Source of the DNA: Streptomyces roseifaciens
GTDB taxonomy: Bacteria; Actinomycetota; Actinomycetes; Streptomycetales; Streptomycetaceae
DNA length: 64,000 nt
NCBI RefSeq assembly: GCF_001445655.1
Contig: NZ_LNBE01000003.1
Location: forward strand, 2,214,530 to 2,278,529
Direction of reading: 5' to 3'
In this document: in pieces, positions 53,509 to 61,645 of the stretch
Layout of the letters: every line of letters begins with the position of its first letter
Numbering within the stretch: the first letter of the stretch is position 1
The notes under the pieces: generated by a model
The model's database searches: none
Seen by the model: the letters and a program-made list of their open reading frames with translations, nothing else
What the model was told of the DNA's origin: nothing
Position numbers and translations under genes: made by a program

Positions 53509-54383
53509 CGGGTGGCCTCATCCGCGGTGTCCGGGTAGTCCCGGCCGCCGACGACGAATCGCAGCCGCCGCTGCCATTCCCGGAAGAGGTCCTCGTACGT
53601 CAGGAGGCGGGTGTCGTTGCCTCTGTCGAGCACGTATCCCTTGGGCTCGCGGTGCACCGAGAGCCAGTTGTTGCCGACGCTGACGCCCTGTTCGTCCACG
53701 TCGACATTGACGTAGTCCGGTCGACTGGCCGCCCAGTAGTAGCAGGCGCACTCACGGTAGTCGTTCTGCCAGGGCGAGCAGAGACTGCGGGTGAGATCCC
53801 CGGGCTGCACCAGCTGTTCGTCGATCACCGCCAGCTGATCCTTGACCACCTGGCTGGTTGCGAACAGCGGGCGGACAGTCAGCTCCACTGCCTGAACGGC
53901 CGCGCTCAGTTCGGCTGGTTCCTCCGGGATGCCCGCCGGATTGTCGGACGGCTCCTTGGTGAACTCACATGTCACCTTCTGGTTGACGTGACGGTCCAGA
54001 ACACCGGCAAGAGAGTTGGACCACTCCAGCATGGTCACGGCGTCAGGATTGCTGACTGAATTGAGCTGTTCGGACCCACCTCTGGGGAACTGCGGCCCCA
54101 TCAGGGGGCCGATCACCCGCTCACCGGCCACCCGGAGCAGCCGGCAGCGTTCGAGGTTCTTGTGGTCCGGGTCGGCCCGGACGACGTAGTTGTCCGCCTC
54201 ATGCAGCTCGATGCCCTCGAAGATCCGGCGCCAGATGTTGCGGAAGTCGAATTCGAGCCCTGGGAAGGCGTTGGAAATCGCCGATGCCGCCAGAGTGCTC
54301 GGTGGATTGCCGGGCGCCCGGTAGTGGAGCTGTGCGGAGAGGTTGGTCGGCTGGATCGAGGTGATGGGCTGCGGAAGTGTCAT
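53505..54383 (-). CDS. LodA-like C-terminal-type protein with PWQ motif, candidate quinocofactor subunit
   Basis: This 292-residue protein is not a standard family to me, but short motifs line up with the CTQ region of the LodA-type fusion at 42368. FPGLEFDFRN matches HPGCELTWPM, and LTRSLCSPWQNDYRECAC matches LTRWMAVPWQTDTASC. The PWQ Trp is Trp205. The Cys expected at the crosslink position is Leu43, so a typical CTQ cannot form there; the neighbouring Cys residues (SLC-S-PWQ, ECAC) are other candidates for a radical SAM-made crosslink. It overlaps the LodA-like gene upstream and the radical SAM gene downstream. Confidence 0.6.
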   Translation of the reverse strand: MTLPQPITSIQPTNLSAQLHYRAPGNPPSTLAASAISNAFPGLEFDFRNIWRRIFEGIELHEADNYVVRADPDHKNLERCRLLRVAGERVIGPLMGPQFPRGGSEQLNSVSNPDAVTMLEWSNSLAGVLDRHVNQKVTCEFTKEPSDNPAGIPEEPAELSAAVQAVELTVRPLFATSQVVKDQLAVIDEQLVQPGDLTRSLCSPWQNDYRECACYYWAASRPDYVNVDVDEQGVSVGNNWLSVHREPKGYVLDRGNDTRLLTYEDLFREWQRRLRFVVGGRDYPDTADEATR

Positions 54384-55798
54384 CCCTGCTCCCTGAGGCC
54401 GGTGGTCGGAGTGGCGGCACCGGCCGGACCGTTCTCCGTGAAGATCGCCCGCTGGGCGGCTTTCCGGACGATGTCGACCTGGCGGCGGGTCAGTGCGAGT
54501 GAGCGGCCGTCCGCCCCGCGCATCAGGGCCGGCATCTTGCGCCGTCCCTTGTCGGACAGGTCACCGACTTCGTCGAAGTCGCGCAGCACATCGGCAAACC
54601 ATGGGGCCGTGCCGCTGCGGAGACCGGTCAGCACCTGCTGATGCAGGTTCAGCAGAGCCGTCCGGTCGACCAGCGACGGAGCCATGATCGGCTCGTACGC
54701 ACGGCCGGTGTCGCCGGTGTCCTGGCTGGCCATCGTGTTGTTGGGACCGACCCCGACCACCGTGTTGCCGTTCATCACCTCCGTGTTCATCAACCGGACA
54801 GTGTCGAAGGCACGTCGAACCACGTCCTCGGCGGCCTCCAGGGACATCTCATCAATGCCGACTGCAGGACCGAACATGGCCTGTTCCAGCTCGTCGGCGA
54901 CAGAGCGGACCGGAAAGCTGTCCGGGGCGTAGGTCGGCGGACCTGCGCCGATCCACGCGTACGCGCTCAGCAGCGTCCCCTCGATGGTGAGTTCCGCCCT
55001 GACCAGGCCGTCGCACTCGTCGTCCAGATAGCCCTTGCTGGCCGACTCGGAGTCGCTGGCGTAGATGCCGCCGGGAACGGTCACCTTGGGGTCCCCGCTC
55101 CTATCGGCATATCCCCGCCATCCGCCCTTGTCGGCGTCGTACAGGACATCGGCCAGATTCGGGTCGCGCTCCGGCTCGACGGGCGGAGTCCCGGGCGGCG
55201 GCGTTTTCTCGCTGGAGCCGTAGACGAGTCCGGCGGCGGGCGTGAAACGCAGCCGGATGCCGGGGAAGCCGGGCGTGGGCCTGATGTACCGGACGTGCCC
55301 GAAGGGAAGTTGCTTACCCGTCAAGAAGTTCGGGCACGTGCCGTTCAACGCGTGCACAGCATGGTCGTGAATCGGTCCGACCCGGGCGTCGATCCGGTCG
55401 GCCTCGACACCCGTCCGCCGGTAGATCTTGTGGTTGGCCACGTGCACCGACCAGCGCACGTCCTCGGGACCGAGGCGGTACCGCTCCAGCATCTGGACGG
55501 TCAGCGGTTCCAGTACGTCGTCCCGGCCCGGCTCCGAGGTCAGTGCCCAGACCTCCAGGAACGGTGCCACCGGGCGGACCATGCCGTCTTCGGTGAACTG
55601 GAGTGCGAGCGGGGCGTCGGCCGACGTGATGGCTCCGCTGTCCGGATCCACATCGAAGGTCGGGGCAGGCAGCAGTTGCCGGGGTGCCAGCAGATTGTGC
55701 GGATCCACGAGCACTTCGTAATTGTCCATGGGCCGGGTGGCTTCCCCCAGCCGGCCGATCGCCAGGGGCGGGAGAATCCGGAGTTCCTTGATGGCCAC
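54380..55798 (-). CDS. LodA-like N-terminal-type protein
   Basis: This 472-residue protein opens with LRILPPLAIGRLG, the counterpart of AVHPAIGVARVG in LodA proteins. It later shows VRWSVHVANHKIYRR (compare LRWTVHVANVKAAWYQ), VRAELTIEG and APDSFPVRSVADEL. These parallel the N-terminal half of the CTQ oxidase domain in the fusion at 42368. It ends before the Cys/Trp cofactor region, which appears to be carried by the next gene; the pair would form a split oxidase. ATG 55798 follows a GAGGAGAG site and is 40 bases after the ferritin-like gene. Confidence 0.7.
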   Translation of the reverse strand: MAIKELRILPPLAIGRLGEATRPMDNYEVLVDPHNLLAPRQLLPAPTFDVDPDSGAITSADAPLALQFTEDGMVRPVAPFLEVWALTSEPGRDDVLEPLTVQMLERYRLGPEDVRWSVHVANHKIYRRTGVEADRIDARVGPIHDHAVHALNGTCPNFLTGKQLPFGHVRYIRPTPGFPGIRLRFTPAAGLVYGSSEKTPPPGTPPVEPERDPNLADVLYDADKGGWRGYADRSGDPKVTVPGGIYASDSESASKGYLDDECDGLVRAELTIEGTLLSAYAWIGAGPPTYAPDSFPVRSVADELEQAMFGPAVGIDEMSLEAAEDVVRRAFDTVRLMNTEVMNGNTVVGVGPNNTMASQDTGDTGRAYEPIMAPSLVDRTALLNLHQQVLTGLRSGTAPWFADVLRDFDEVGDLSDKGRRKMPALMRGADGRSLALTRRQVDIVRKAAQRAIFTENGPAGAATPTTGLREQG

Positions 55799-55838
55799 GC
55801 TCTCTCCTCGTCAGCGGTTCATCAGGGGCGAGCGGTGC

Positions 55839-57302
55839 TCAGCCCTCGGCCAGGATGCGGTCGATGATCTCCCGCGCTTGTGCGTCCGCCTCGCGGAGGG
55901 CACGAAGGTACGCCTCGCCCCCGGGTGCCGGCGTCGTGGCGAGCAAGTCATCAATGGCGTGCGCCGCGGCGTCTGTGAGATCGCGCTGCAGCAACCACCG
56001 GTTGCGCTCGCCCGGCGGGAGGTCCAGCGTGTACGGCATCTCGAACGGCGGGCCGGCCACGAGACCGGAGGCCCCCTCGCTGTCGAGCGGGAATTGGATC
56101 AGTGTCCCGGCGATGGCCCGGAGGTTGTACATTTCGCCGAAGGCCTGGTGGATCAGCGATCCGCGCGCGGTCAGGGTGGTGCCGTTGTCCGGGGTGGCGG
56201 CGAGGTGGAAGGCATGCGTGAGATCGGTGAGCAGCATGCGGTAGCGCAGGTTGAAGAGATGACCCCAGCCGGCGGCCTCAGGGTGCGTGATGGGATTGAC
56301 CTCGGGTCGTGGCTGACCTGCCCCGAGGCCCAGCGCCGACGTCAGCGCCAGGGTTTCCTCATTCAGTTGTTGATCGGTTCTCGGGTTCTCGGCGACGCGT
56401 CGAGCGACTGCCTCCCGGTCCGGTTGATGCACCCGTTCCAGTTCCCGAAAGATCGTTAGGAATCGGTCGAAGTGTGACAGATCGGTGCCGGTCGCCGGGG
56501 GCCGGTCCTGGAGGTGGAACGCCTCGCCCTGTTCGCCGATGCGGCTGAGCGCCGTCAGAGCGGAGTCGCGCGAGCGGACACGGATGATCAGCAGATCGGG
56601 CGACTGGAGCTCGGGCACGTTTCCGGAGTCCCGGCCACGTTGACCACGGGTGTATCCACGGCCCCACTCGTCCCAGGAAGCCTGGTTGGGAAGCGTCGAG
56701 GCCTGGAAGGCGGCGTCCGGGATCCGGCTCCGGTCCTGAAGGATTTCCGACAGTCTCTCGTAGAGGGCGCCCACGCGATTGACCGGCATGCCCTGCTCAC
56801 CGGCCGCCAGACGCTTGATCCGCTCCGCCTCCTCGCCCGTCCAGTCAGGCGGGCTTTCCGCGCAGATGTACCGGGCGAGCGACTCCGGGGTGAGGCGCCG
56901 GAGCGTGAAGGGGAACGGGTAGAAGTCCGTGCCCCACGGGTAGTCCTCCCGGCCGAGATTGACCGGGCCGCCCAGTGCGATGAGCAGGTTCTGCACGGTG
57001 AGCAGGTGGCCCATCTCCTCCTTCGCGATGCCGAGGATGATCTCCTGCCAGCGCCGCACGTCCGCACGGAGGTTTTCGGGGACCTGAGGGCCGCCCAGCG
57101 AGTACGCGGCGAACAGGTACTGCACCATCAGGGAATGCTCGATCTCCGCAGCGACGCGCAGCAGCATGACGGTGTAGTCGCGCCAGTTGAACTCGGGCGG
57201 AAGGGCCGGCCCCCTCCGCGGAGCCCTCGGCGGAGCAGCCTCCAGGCCCGCGGTGACCTCGGGGAAGACGGACTCCAGGTGCCTGCTGATCCTCGTTCGC
57301 AT
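55839..57302 (-). CDS. Ferritin-like (VioB/RebD-type, PF12902-like) protein
   Basis: This 487-residue protein has a ferritin-like four-helix bundle. AAEIEHSLMVQYLFAAYSLGG and ILGIAKEEMGHLLTVQNLLIALGG provide two ExxH di-iron motifs, and NLGREDYPW follows, as in the ferritin-like domain of VioB and RebD. Family members are iminophenylpyruvate or chromopyrrolate synthases, but the partner domains differ here, so I infer only a di-iron oxidase or oxidoreductase. It heads the operon with the split LodA-like pair, SPASM radical SAM and flavoprotein. ATG 57302 is used; upstream sequence in frame is Arg/Gly-rich and non-coding. Confidence 0.82.
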   Translation of the reverse strand: MRTRISRHLESVFPEVTAGLEAAPPRAPRRGPALPPEFNWRDYTVMLLRVAAEIEHSLMVQYLFAAYSLGGPQVPENLRADVRRWQEIILGIAKEEMGHLLTVQNLLIALGGPVNLGREDYPWGTDFYPFPFTLRRLTPESLARYICAESPPDWTGEEAERIKRLAAGEQGMPVNRVGALYERLSEILQDRSRIPDAAFQASTLPNQASWDEWGRGYTRGQRGRDSGNVPELQSPDLLIIRVRSRDSALTALSRIGEQGEAFHLQDRPPATGTDLSHFDRFLTIFRELERVHQPDREAVARRVAENPRTDQQLNEETLALTSALGLGAGQPRPEVNPITHPEAAGWGHLFNLRYRMLLTDLTHAFHLAATPDNGTTLTARGSLIHQAFGEMYNLRAIAGTLIQFPLDSEGASGLVAGPPFEMPYTLDLPPGERNRWLLQRDLTDAAAHAIDDLLATTPAPGGEAYLRALREADAQAREIIDRILAEG

Positions 57303-57578
57303 GGGTTGTCGCCCCAAGACCCGACGTGCCAGAACACCCCGCCTGGTCAGAGCGCGGCACCCACAGTCACCCACAGTGACATGCGACCCGAGCCTTCCCC
57401 ATCGTGATCTGCGCGACCTGTCGGCCCCCGCCGTGCCACCCGTACGGCGCAAAAACTCAGGAGGGTCCGGCCGCCAACCGAGGACAAGCCCACCTCGCCG
57501 ACCGTGAGCCGGGCGGGCTCGCCGAGCGCAGCAGCCGGTCCCTTCGAGCGCCCCTGCGGCCGGGCCGCCCGACCGCCC

Positions 57579-57720
57579 TCACAGGTCGAGGTCGGGGAAG
57601 AGGGTGGCGTGGTCGGAGGCCTGGGTGCTCTTGTCCTTCACGCCTTCGAACGGCGTGACTCTTGGGAGCGCGGGGATGATGCCGCGTCGCTCCAGGCCCA
57701 CCGACTGGCGTGCCGAGCGG
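57579..57720 (-). pseudogene. C-terminal remnant of an endonuclease/exonuclease/phosphatase-family gene
   Basis: Read from 57720 downward, the frame gives GLERRGIIPALPRVTPFEGV then KDKSTQASDHATLFPDLDL and a stop. The SDH motif and final D-L-D-L strand match the end of this nuclease/phosphatase fold. No start or catalytic N-terminus is present; the match breaks where the TetR remnant begins on the other strand. Confidence 0.5.
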
Positions 57721-57721
57721 G

Positions 57722-57935
57722 CCACCGGGATGGACGAGAAGCGTTGGCAGGCCGCACTCGGGCCCTATGTTGGCAGGCCTCACTCGGGCCCTATCTGGAG
57801 CGGAGCTTCGCCACCGGCCGATTCCCGGCGCCGGCCACGGTGGGGCGCGATGCCGCCCACCTGGACGCCGACCACACCTTCCGGATCGGCCTCGACTTCC
57901 TGCTCGACGGCATCGAAGCCCGCATCTCAAGGTGA
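57722..57935 (+). pseudogene. 3' remnant of a TetR-family regulator, frameshifted by a tandem duplication
   Basis: ATGDEKRWQAALGPY in one frame continues, after a 26-bp duplication, in another frame as YLERSFATGRFPAPATVGRD then HLDADHTFRIGLDFLLDGIEARI and a stop at 57935. This is the ligand-domain end of a TetR/AcrR protein. Removing one duplicate copy restores a single frame. No DNA-binding N-terminus is found upstream. Confidence 0.55.
57744..57795 (+). repeat. 26-bp tandem duplication inside the TetR remnant
   Basis: Two adjacent 26-bp copies (57744-57769 and 57770-57795), each starting TTGGCAGGCC and ending CGGGCCCTAT plus one base, differ at two positions. Because 26 is not a multiple of three it shifts the frame. 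Confidence 0.9.
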
Positions 57936-58072
57936 CGCGCGGCCGGGGACCGGACCGGACCGGACTGGTACGGCACGCTCAGCGGACGGCCCGCTGCCGG
58001 CTCCCTGGAGCCGCGATCACCTCGTGATGCATCGTCACCGGGCCGGGCCTGCTGTGCTGAATACGTCTTGCG

Positions 58073-58297
58073 ATGCGCTGCTTCAACCTGGGCCTCGTAC
58101 TCCTGGCGGTGAGCGGCATCCTGGCGCTGGTACCGCCGGACCACGAGGCCACCCCCCTATGGCGCTGGACCGCTGCCGGAGCCGTGGCCGCCACCGTCGT
58201 GGGTATAGGTGTCGCCAGGGCGTGGCCGGGGGGGGCCGGAGATGAGGGAACCCCCCGGTCCTCGGCAGCGAACCGGCTCGACTCGACACAGCAGTAA
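58073..58297 (+). CDS. Small membrane protein, hypothetical
   Basis: A 74-residue protein with two predicted membrane helices, LGLVLLAVSGILALV and TAAGAVAATVVGIGVARAW, and a polar tail. No family is recognised. The ribosome site is weak. The next gene's ribosome site begins at its stop codon, and the two are probably co-transcribed. Confidence 0.5.
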   Translation: MRCFNLGLVLLAVSGILALVPPDHEATPLWRWTAAGAVAATVVGIGVARAWPGGAGDEGTPRSSAANRLDSTQQ

Positions 58298-58308
58298 GGA
58301 GAAGAGCG

Positions 58309-58467
58309 ATGCCAAGCGCGCCTCCCCGGCAGTGCCCTCTGTGCGGCGCCGCTCACGGTGAGAGGTCGGACCACTTTCCCGGCTGCCCCCTGAAGGAGAA
58401 GGGGATCCCCTTCGCGGAGGCGGTCACGATGACGCAGGAGGAAGCCGAGGAACTGCTGAACCAGTAG
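58309..58467 (+). CDS. Small zinc-ribbon-like protein, hypothetical (52 aa)
   Basis: A 52-residue protein with QCPLCGAAHGERSDHFPGC near its start, so three Cys and two His could form a zinc knuckle. An acidic helix follows (MTQEEAEELLNQ). ATG 58309 has an excellent AAGGAGAAGAG site only 11 bases after the preceding stop, strong evidence of a real gene despite its length. Confidence 0.6.
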   Translation: MPSAPPRQCPLCGAAHGERSDHFPGCPLKEKGIPFAEAVTMTQEEAEELLNQ

Positions 58468-58489
58468 TTGCCGACGCAGTTTGACCGCC

Positions 58490-58741
58490 TCAGCGTTGCG
58501 CTCGGCCGGCATGGGGGCTGCCCTTGCTGCCGCAGGCCTCCTTCACCACCCCGGCGTACTGGCTGACGACGGGCACCGTGGTGAGGTCCTGCCGGCACAC
58601 TGTGGACTGGACATCGGCCGAGAGCTTCTGTACGGGAGCGAGGGGATCGTCGGTGCCGGAGGCGTGGGCGGGTGCGGCAGTCATGCCGAGCGTGACCGCA
58701 CTGAGAGCACTGAGAGCGTTGAGGGTGACGAGCAGTTTCAT
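58490..58741 (-). CDS. Small secreted protein, hypothetical
   Basis: An 83-residue protein with a signal peptide (MKLLVTLNALSALSAVTLGM, cleavage near AHA). The mature part of about 55 residues has PLAPVQKLSADVQSTVCRQDLTTVPVVSQYAGVVKEACGSKG, with two Cys that could pair. It resembles chaplin-like small secreted actinobacterial proteins only in size. Function is unknown. Confidence 0.55.
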   Translation of the reverse strand: MKLLVTLNALSALSAVTLGMTAAPAHASGTDDPLAPVQKLSADVQSTVCRQDLTTVPVVSQYAGVVKEACGSKGSPHAGRAQR

Positions 58742-59043
58742 GCCTCAGTTATCGATTCACTGGGCCTGAGGTTGCGCATCGATGGTCCCTGCGGGTGTAC
58801 GAAAGCGCATTGGCGCAGCCCTTTCAGCCTTTCAGGAAGTGGACGGTGCAGGCGGCGGCTGCTCCTCCATTGCGCTCGTGCAAGTCCTACGCGATGTGCG
58901 CGAGGGGCCACCACGAACGCATCGAGGCTTCGGTTGTGGACGGATGACCTGAACCCTCGCCCTTCCCCTGAAAAACACCACGTCCCCTGCCAGTCCGTAG
59001 GCATGGGGACGCGGTCGTTCAGGTGGTCAGGTCACGTGCTCGG
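58742..59043. other. Intergenic region of about 300 bases
   Basis: It holds the promoter of the small secreted protein gene and the 3' flank of the ricin-like protein gene. No gene or clear terminator was seen. Confidence 0.4.
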
Positions 59044-60612
59044 TCAGCACTCTATGACGCCCTTGGCGATGCCCTTGAACGCGCCGGTGAGCATGCCGAT
59101 GGCGACTCCTTCGGGACCGGTCAGGACGCCCATGGCACCTCCCACGACGATGCTGGTGCCGATCTTCTTGGCCATGCACTTGTCGTGCTCGTCGCTGCTC
59201 TTGGAAGCGGGAGCGGCCATGAAGGAATTCGCCGCCGTCATCACCTTGACGGTCTCCTTCGCGGCGGCGGCGGCGGGGGCGGCGGGGGTGCCGCTGCCCA
59301 GGGAGAAGGTCGGGGGCGTGATCGTGCCGGTGACGGTGTCGCCGGTGACGCCTTCGATGGTCTGGGTGACGGTGTTGCCGTTCACCGCGAGACTGACCTT
59401 GTGGGTCGTGCCGTTGGTGTCCGTGACGGTGCCGGGCTGCACCGTTGCGATCGTGCTGCCGTTGGCGTCACTGACTTGGACACCGCCCTTGTAGGCGGTC
59501 AGCTTGGCGCCCGCGGGCACGTCCATGGTGCCCGTCGCGGTCTTCGCGAGAGCGGCAGGCTTGACGTCGGCGCTGCTGGTGCCACTGCCGGGCGCGTCCG
59601 CGCTGGTGCGGGCGACGTACATCGTGGAGCCGGCCGCCGAGTTGACGACGGGGACGGTCACGGTCGCGTCAGTGGTCCACGGCTGGTTGTCGGTGTTGAA
59701 GGTCCACGTGCCGGTGACCTTCTTGCCGACGGCGGCGAAGTCGACCCATCCGTAGTTCTTGGACGGGACGTCGATCGCGATGCCGTTCACGGTGGTCTCG
59801 TCGGACTGGTAGGTCTGCGTCGCGGTGAGCTGGTTGGCAATCATCGCCTGGACCGGAGTGCTGACACCGACGGAGGACGACAGGCCCGCGGAGTACGACT
59901 GCGCCCAGCCGGAGTGGTAGATCGTGGTGAAGACCTGCTTCATGGTGCCGCTGGTGTCGTTGTACCAGACCGACGAGGCGGGCTGTCGGGGCAGGACTTC
60001 GGGCTGCCCTTCGGACTTCTCGGTCCATGAGCACGTGGAGGTCTTTTTCGCGCACAGGTCGGCGTAGTAGTCGAGGGCGAGGCTCTTCGCTTCGGCCGCC
60101 TTCGACGCGGGGACCGTCCATTCCTGGCTCGCGCTGCCGTTGCAGGCGTTGGGCTGGGCGAGGATGCCCCACAGGTGGAGGCCACCCCGGTTGTCCATGC
60201 AGTACTCGGTGCCGCTGGAGTCGTCGCGGCGGACGATGCCGAAGGCGTTGGGCTTGCCGTCCACGGGGCGGAAGTGCCACTGCTCGCCGTCCTTGCCGCA
60301 GGACTGCTGTACGGCGGGCTGGGAGGCGTATATGCACTTCCCGGAGGAGGTGCTGGCGATGTTGAACGTGCCGGGAGCGCTGAGCTTGATCAGCCGCCAG
60401 TTCGTGTAGTTGGTGCCGTCGGGGGTGACGGAGATCTGGTTTCCGTCGCGGGTGCCGGTCGCGTTGAGGGTGCCGTCGGTGTTGGTGAAGGTGTAGGCGT
60501 CGGTCGCGGCGGCTGCGGGGGTCGCGGTCGCTGCGAGGACGGGTAAGAGGAGGGTGAGAGCGGCGGCCGGCGCAGTGAGAAGTTTCGCGGCTCTCTTCAT
60601 GGTTCTGTTCAT
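59044..60612 (-). CDS. Secreted ricin-like protein with possible beta-pore-forming region
   Basis: This 522-residue protein has a signal peptide (cleavage near ATPAAAA) and a beta-trefoil-like domain (about 40-175), with SGKCIY and GEQWHF QxW-type motifs. A long Ser/Thr-rich beta region follows (SYSAGLSSSVGVSTPVQAMI, NQLTATQTYQSDETTVNG, KKVTGTWTFNTDNQPW) that recalls aerolysin/ETX-MTX2 pore-forming toxins. The last 45 residues are Gly/Ala-rich and hydrophobic (SIVVGGAMGVLTGPEGVAIGML) and end in Cys. I cannot assign a family with certainty. ATG 60612 or 60600 starts the signal peptide. Confidence 0.65.
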   Translation of the reverse strand: MNRTMKRAAKLLTAPAAALTLLLPVLAATATPAAAATDAYTFTNTDGTLNATGTRDGNQISVTPDGTNYTNWRLIKLSAPGTFNIASTSSGKCIYASQPAVQQSCGKDGEQWHFRPVDGKPNAFGIVRRDDSSGTEYCMDNRGGLHLWGILAQPNACNGSASQEWTVPASKAAEAKSLALDYYADLCAKKTSTCSWTEKSEGQPEVLPRQPASSVWYNDTSGTMKQVFTTIYHSGWAQSYSAGLSSSVGVSTPVQAMIANQLTATQTYQSDETTVNGIAIDVPSKNYGWVDFAAVGKKVTGTWTFNTDNQPWTTDATVTVPVVNSAAGSTMYVARTSADAPGSGTSSADVKPAALAKTATGTMDVPAGAKLTAYKGGVQVSDANGSTIATVQPGTVTDTNGTTHKVSLAVNGNTVTQTIEGVTGDTVTGTITPPTFSLGSGTPAAPAAAAAKETVKVMTAANSFMAAPASKSSDEHDKCMAKKIGTSIVVGGAMGVLTGPEGVAIGMLTGAFKGIAKGVIEC

Positions 60613-61013
60613 GATCGCTTTCTGTGGAGAGTCTGTGTCGATTCTGTGGTTCTCCTGTCGCGTTCGGTGAGCGTAGGGCGGTGGAAGCCGGAATGATGGA
60701 TTCCTGACGGAACTCGCCTCAGTGATCTAGGACACCTCACTCACCGGCAACGGAGGCGACCGCCGCGTCGCCCTTCGGCTCCCGCGCCGCGAAGGGTTCC
60801 CGGACGACGCAGCACTCCGCTCCGGGTCCCGACCAGGGCCTATTTCGTCCCGCCGAAGGCGGTATCGGGACTGAACCTGGCGGACCGGCTGGTCGGGCCG
60901 TGGGTTCCGCGCCATCGCCCAGGCCGACGCCACCCGTTCGTGAGCGTGCTACTGATCGCCGCAGCTGCCGTGGCCGGGCACGTCGGGGTGGTTCAAGAGA
61001 AACCTCGACCGTC
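60613..61013. other. Intergenic region of about 400 bases
   Basis: At 60890-60985 on the plus strand a short stretch (RRHPFVSVLLIAAAAVAGHVGV) faintly resembles the N-terminus of an ISAs1-type transposase, too short to call. Otherwise no gene is seen. Confidence 0.35.
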
Positions 61014-61472
61014 TCAGCGGGGCCGATCGCACTGGGCGAGGTCCGTTTCCGCCAGAGGCTTGCCCTCCGGGGTCATGTACGTGGCCCAGAGGACCAGGGG
61101 AGCGGACCCTTCGTTGCGCCCCTCGTGGACGTATCCCCTGCCTTCGGTGATGGAATCGCCCGTGCGGTACACATGGACCCCACCCGGGTACACGGGTGCG
61201 TAGTGGGTGAGCGTGCCGGATTTGACGACGCCGACCAGCTGGCCGTGATGGCAGTGCTTTCCCGTGGAGCCGCCCGGCGGGATGCTGACTTCACGGAAGT
61301 TGACCTGTACGGGGCCCGAGACGTCCACTTTCACCGGACCGGCCTGCGTCCCTTGTGCCACCTCCTTGATGCTGGGCGCCGGACTGGCGGCATCCGAGGG
61401 GAGGCAGAACCCCGCCGTCGCCACGAGGAACACTGCGGTGATGATCGTCCGCCGCCTGCGGGAGAGTGCCAT
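61014..61472 (-). CDS. Secreted cupin-domain protein
   Basis: This 152-residue protein has a signal peptide (MALSRRRRTIITAVFLVATAGF) and one cupin domain. The first motif is PPGGSTGKHCHHGQLVGVVKSGTLTHY, with three His residues and a Gln. The second is GDSITEGRGYVHEGRNEG, whose His completes a metal site. It could be a secreted metalloenzyme or sensor; the substrate is unknown. ATG 61472 is chosen because AAGGAG lies seven bases upstream; an in-frame ATG 18 bases earlier has no such site. Confidence 0.75.
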   Translation of the reverse strand: MALSRRRRTIITAVFLVATAGFCLPSDAASPAPSIKEVAQGTQAGPVKVDVSGPVQVNFREVSIPPGGSTGKHCHHGQLVGVVKSGTLTHYAPVYPGGVHVYRTGDSITEGRGYVHEGRNEGSAPLVLWATYMTPEGKPLAETDLAQCDRPR

Positions 61473-61645
61473 GACCTGACTCCTTGTCATCCTCGCGCTT
61501 TTGCGTTCTTCTCGACATGAATGACGAGCACGGGCGGTGTACGGCAACACGGTAGTGCCGGTCAGCAGTGGGAAGGCCGCGGAGGATGATGCCATCAGAC
61601 GGGGGCCGCCTCCTGGCCGGCAGCCCCGTACCGGATCGGAGATGC

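Noticed and set aside
60890..60985. ISAs1-type transposase fragment
   Set aside because: Only about 25 residues resemble the N-terminal helix, with no catalytic motif or terminal inverted repeats.
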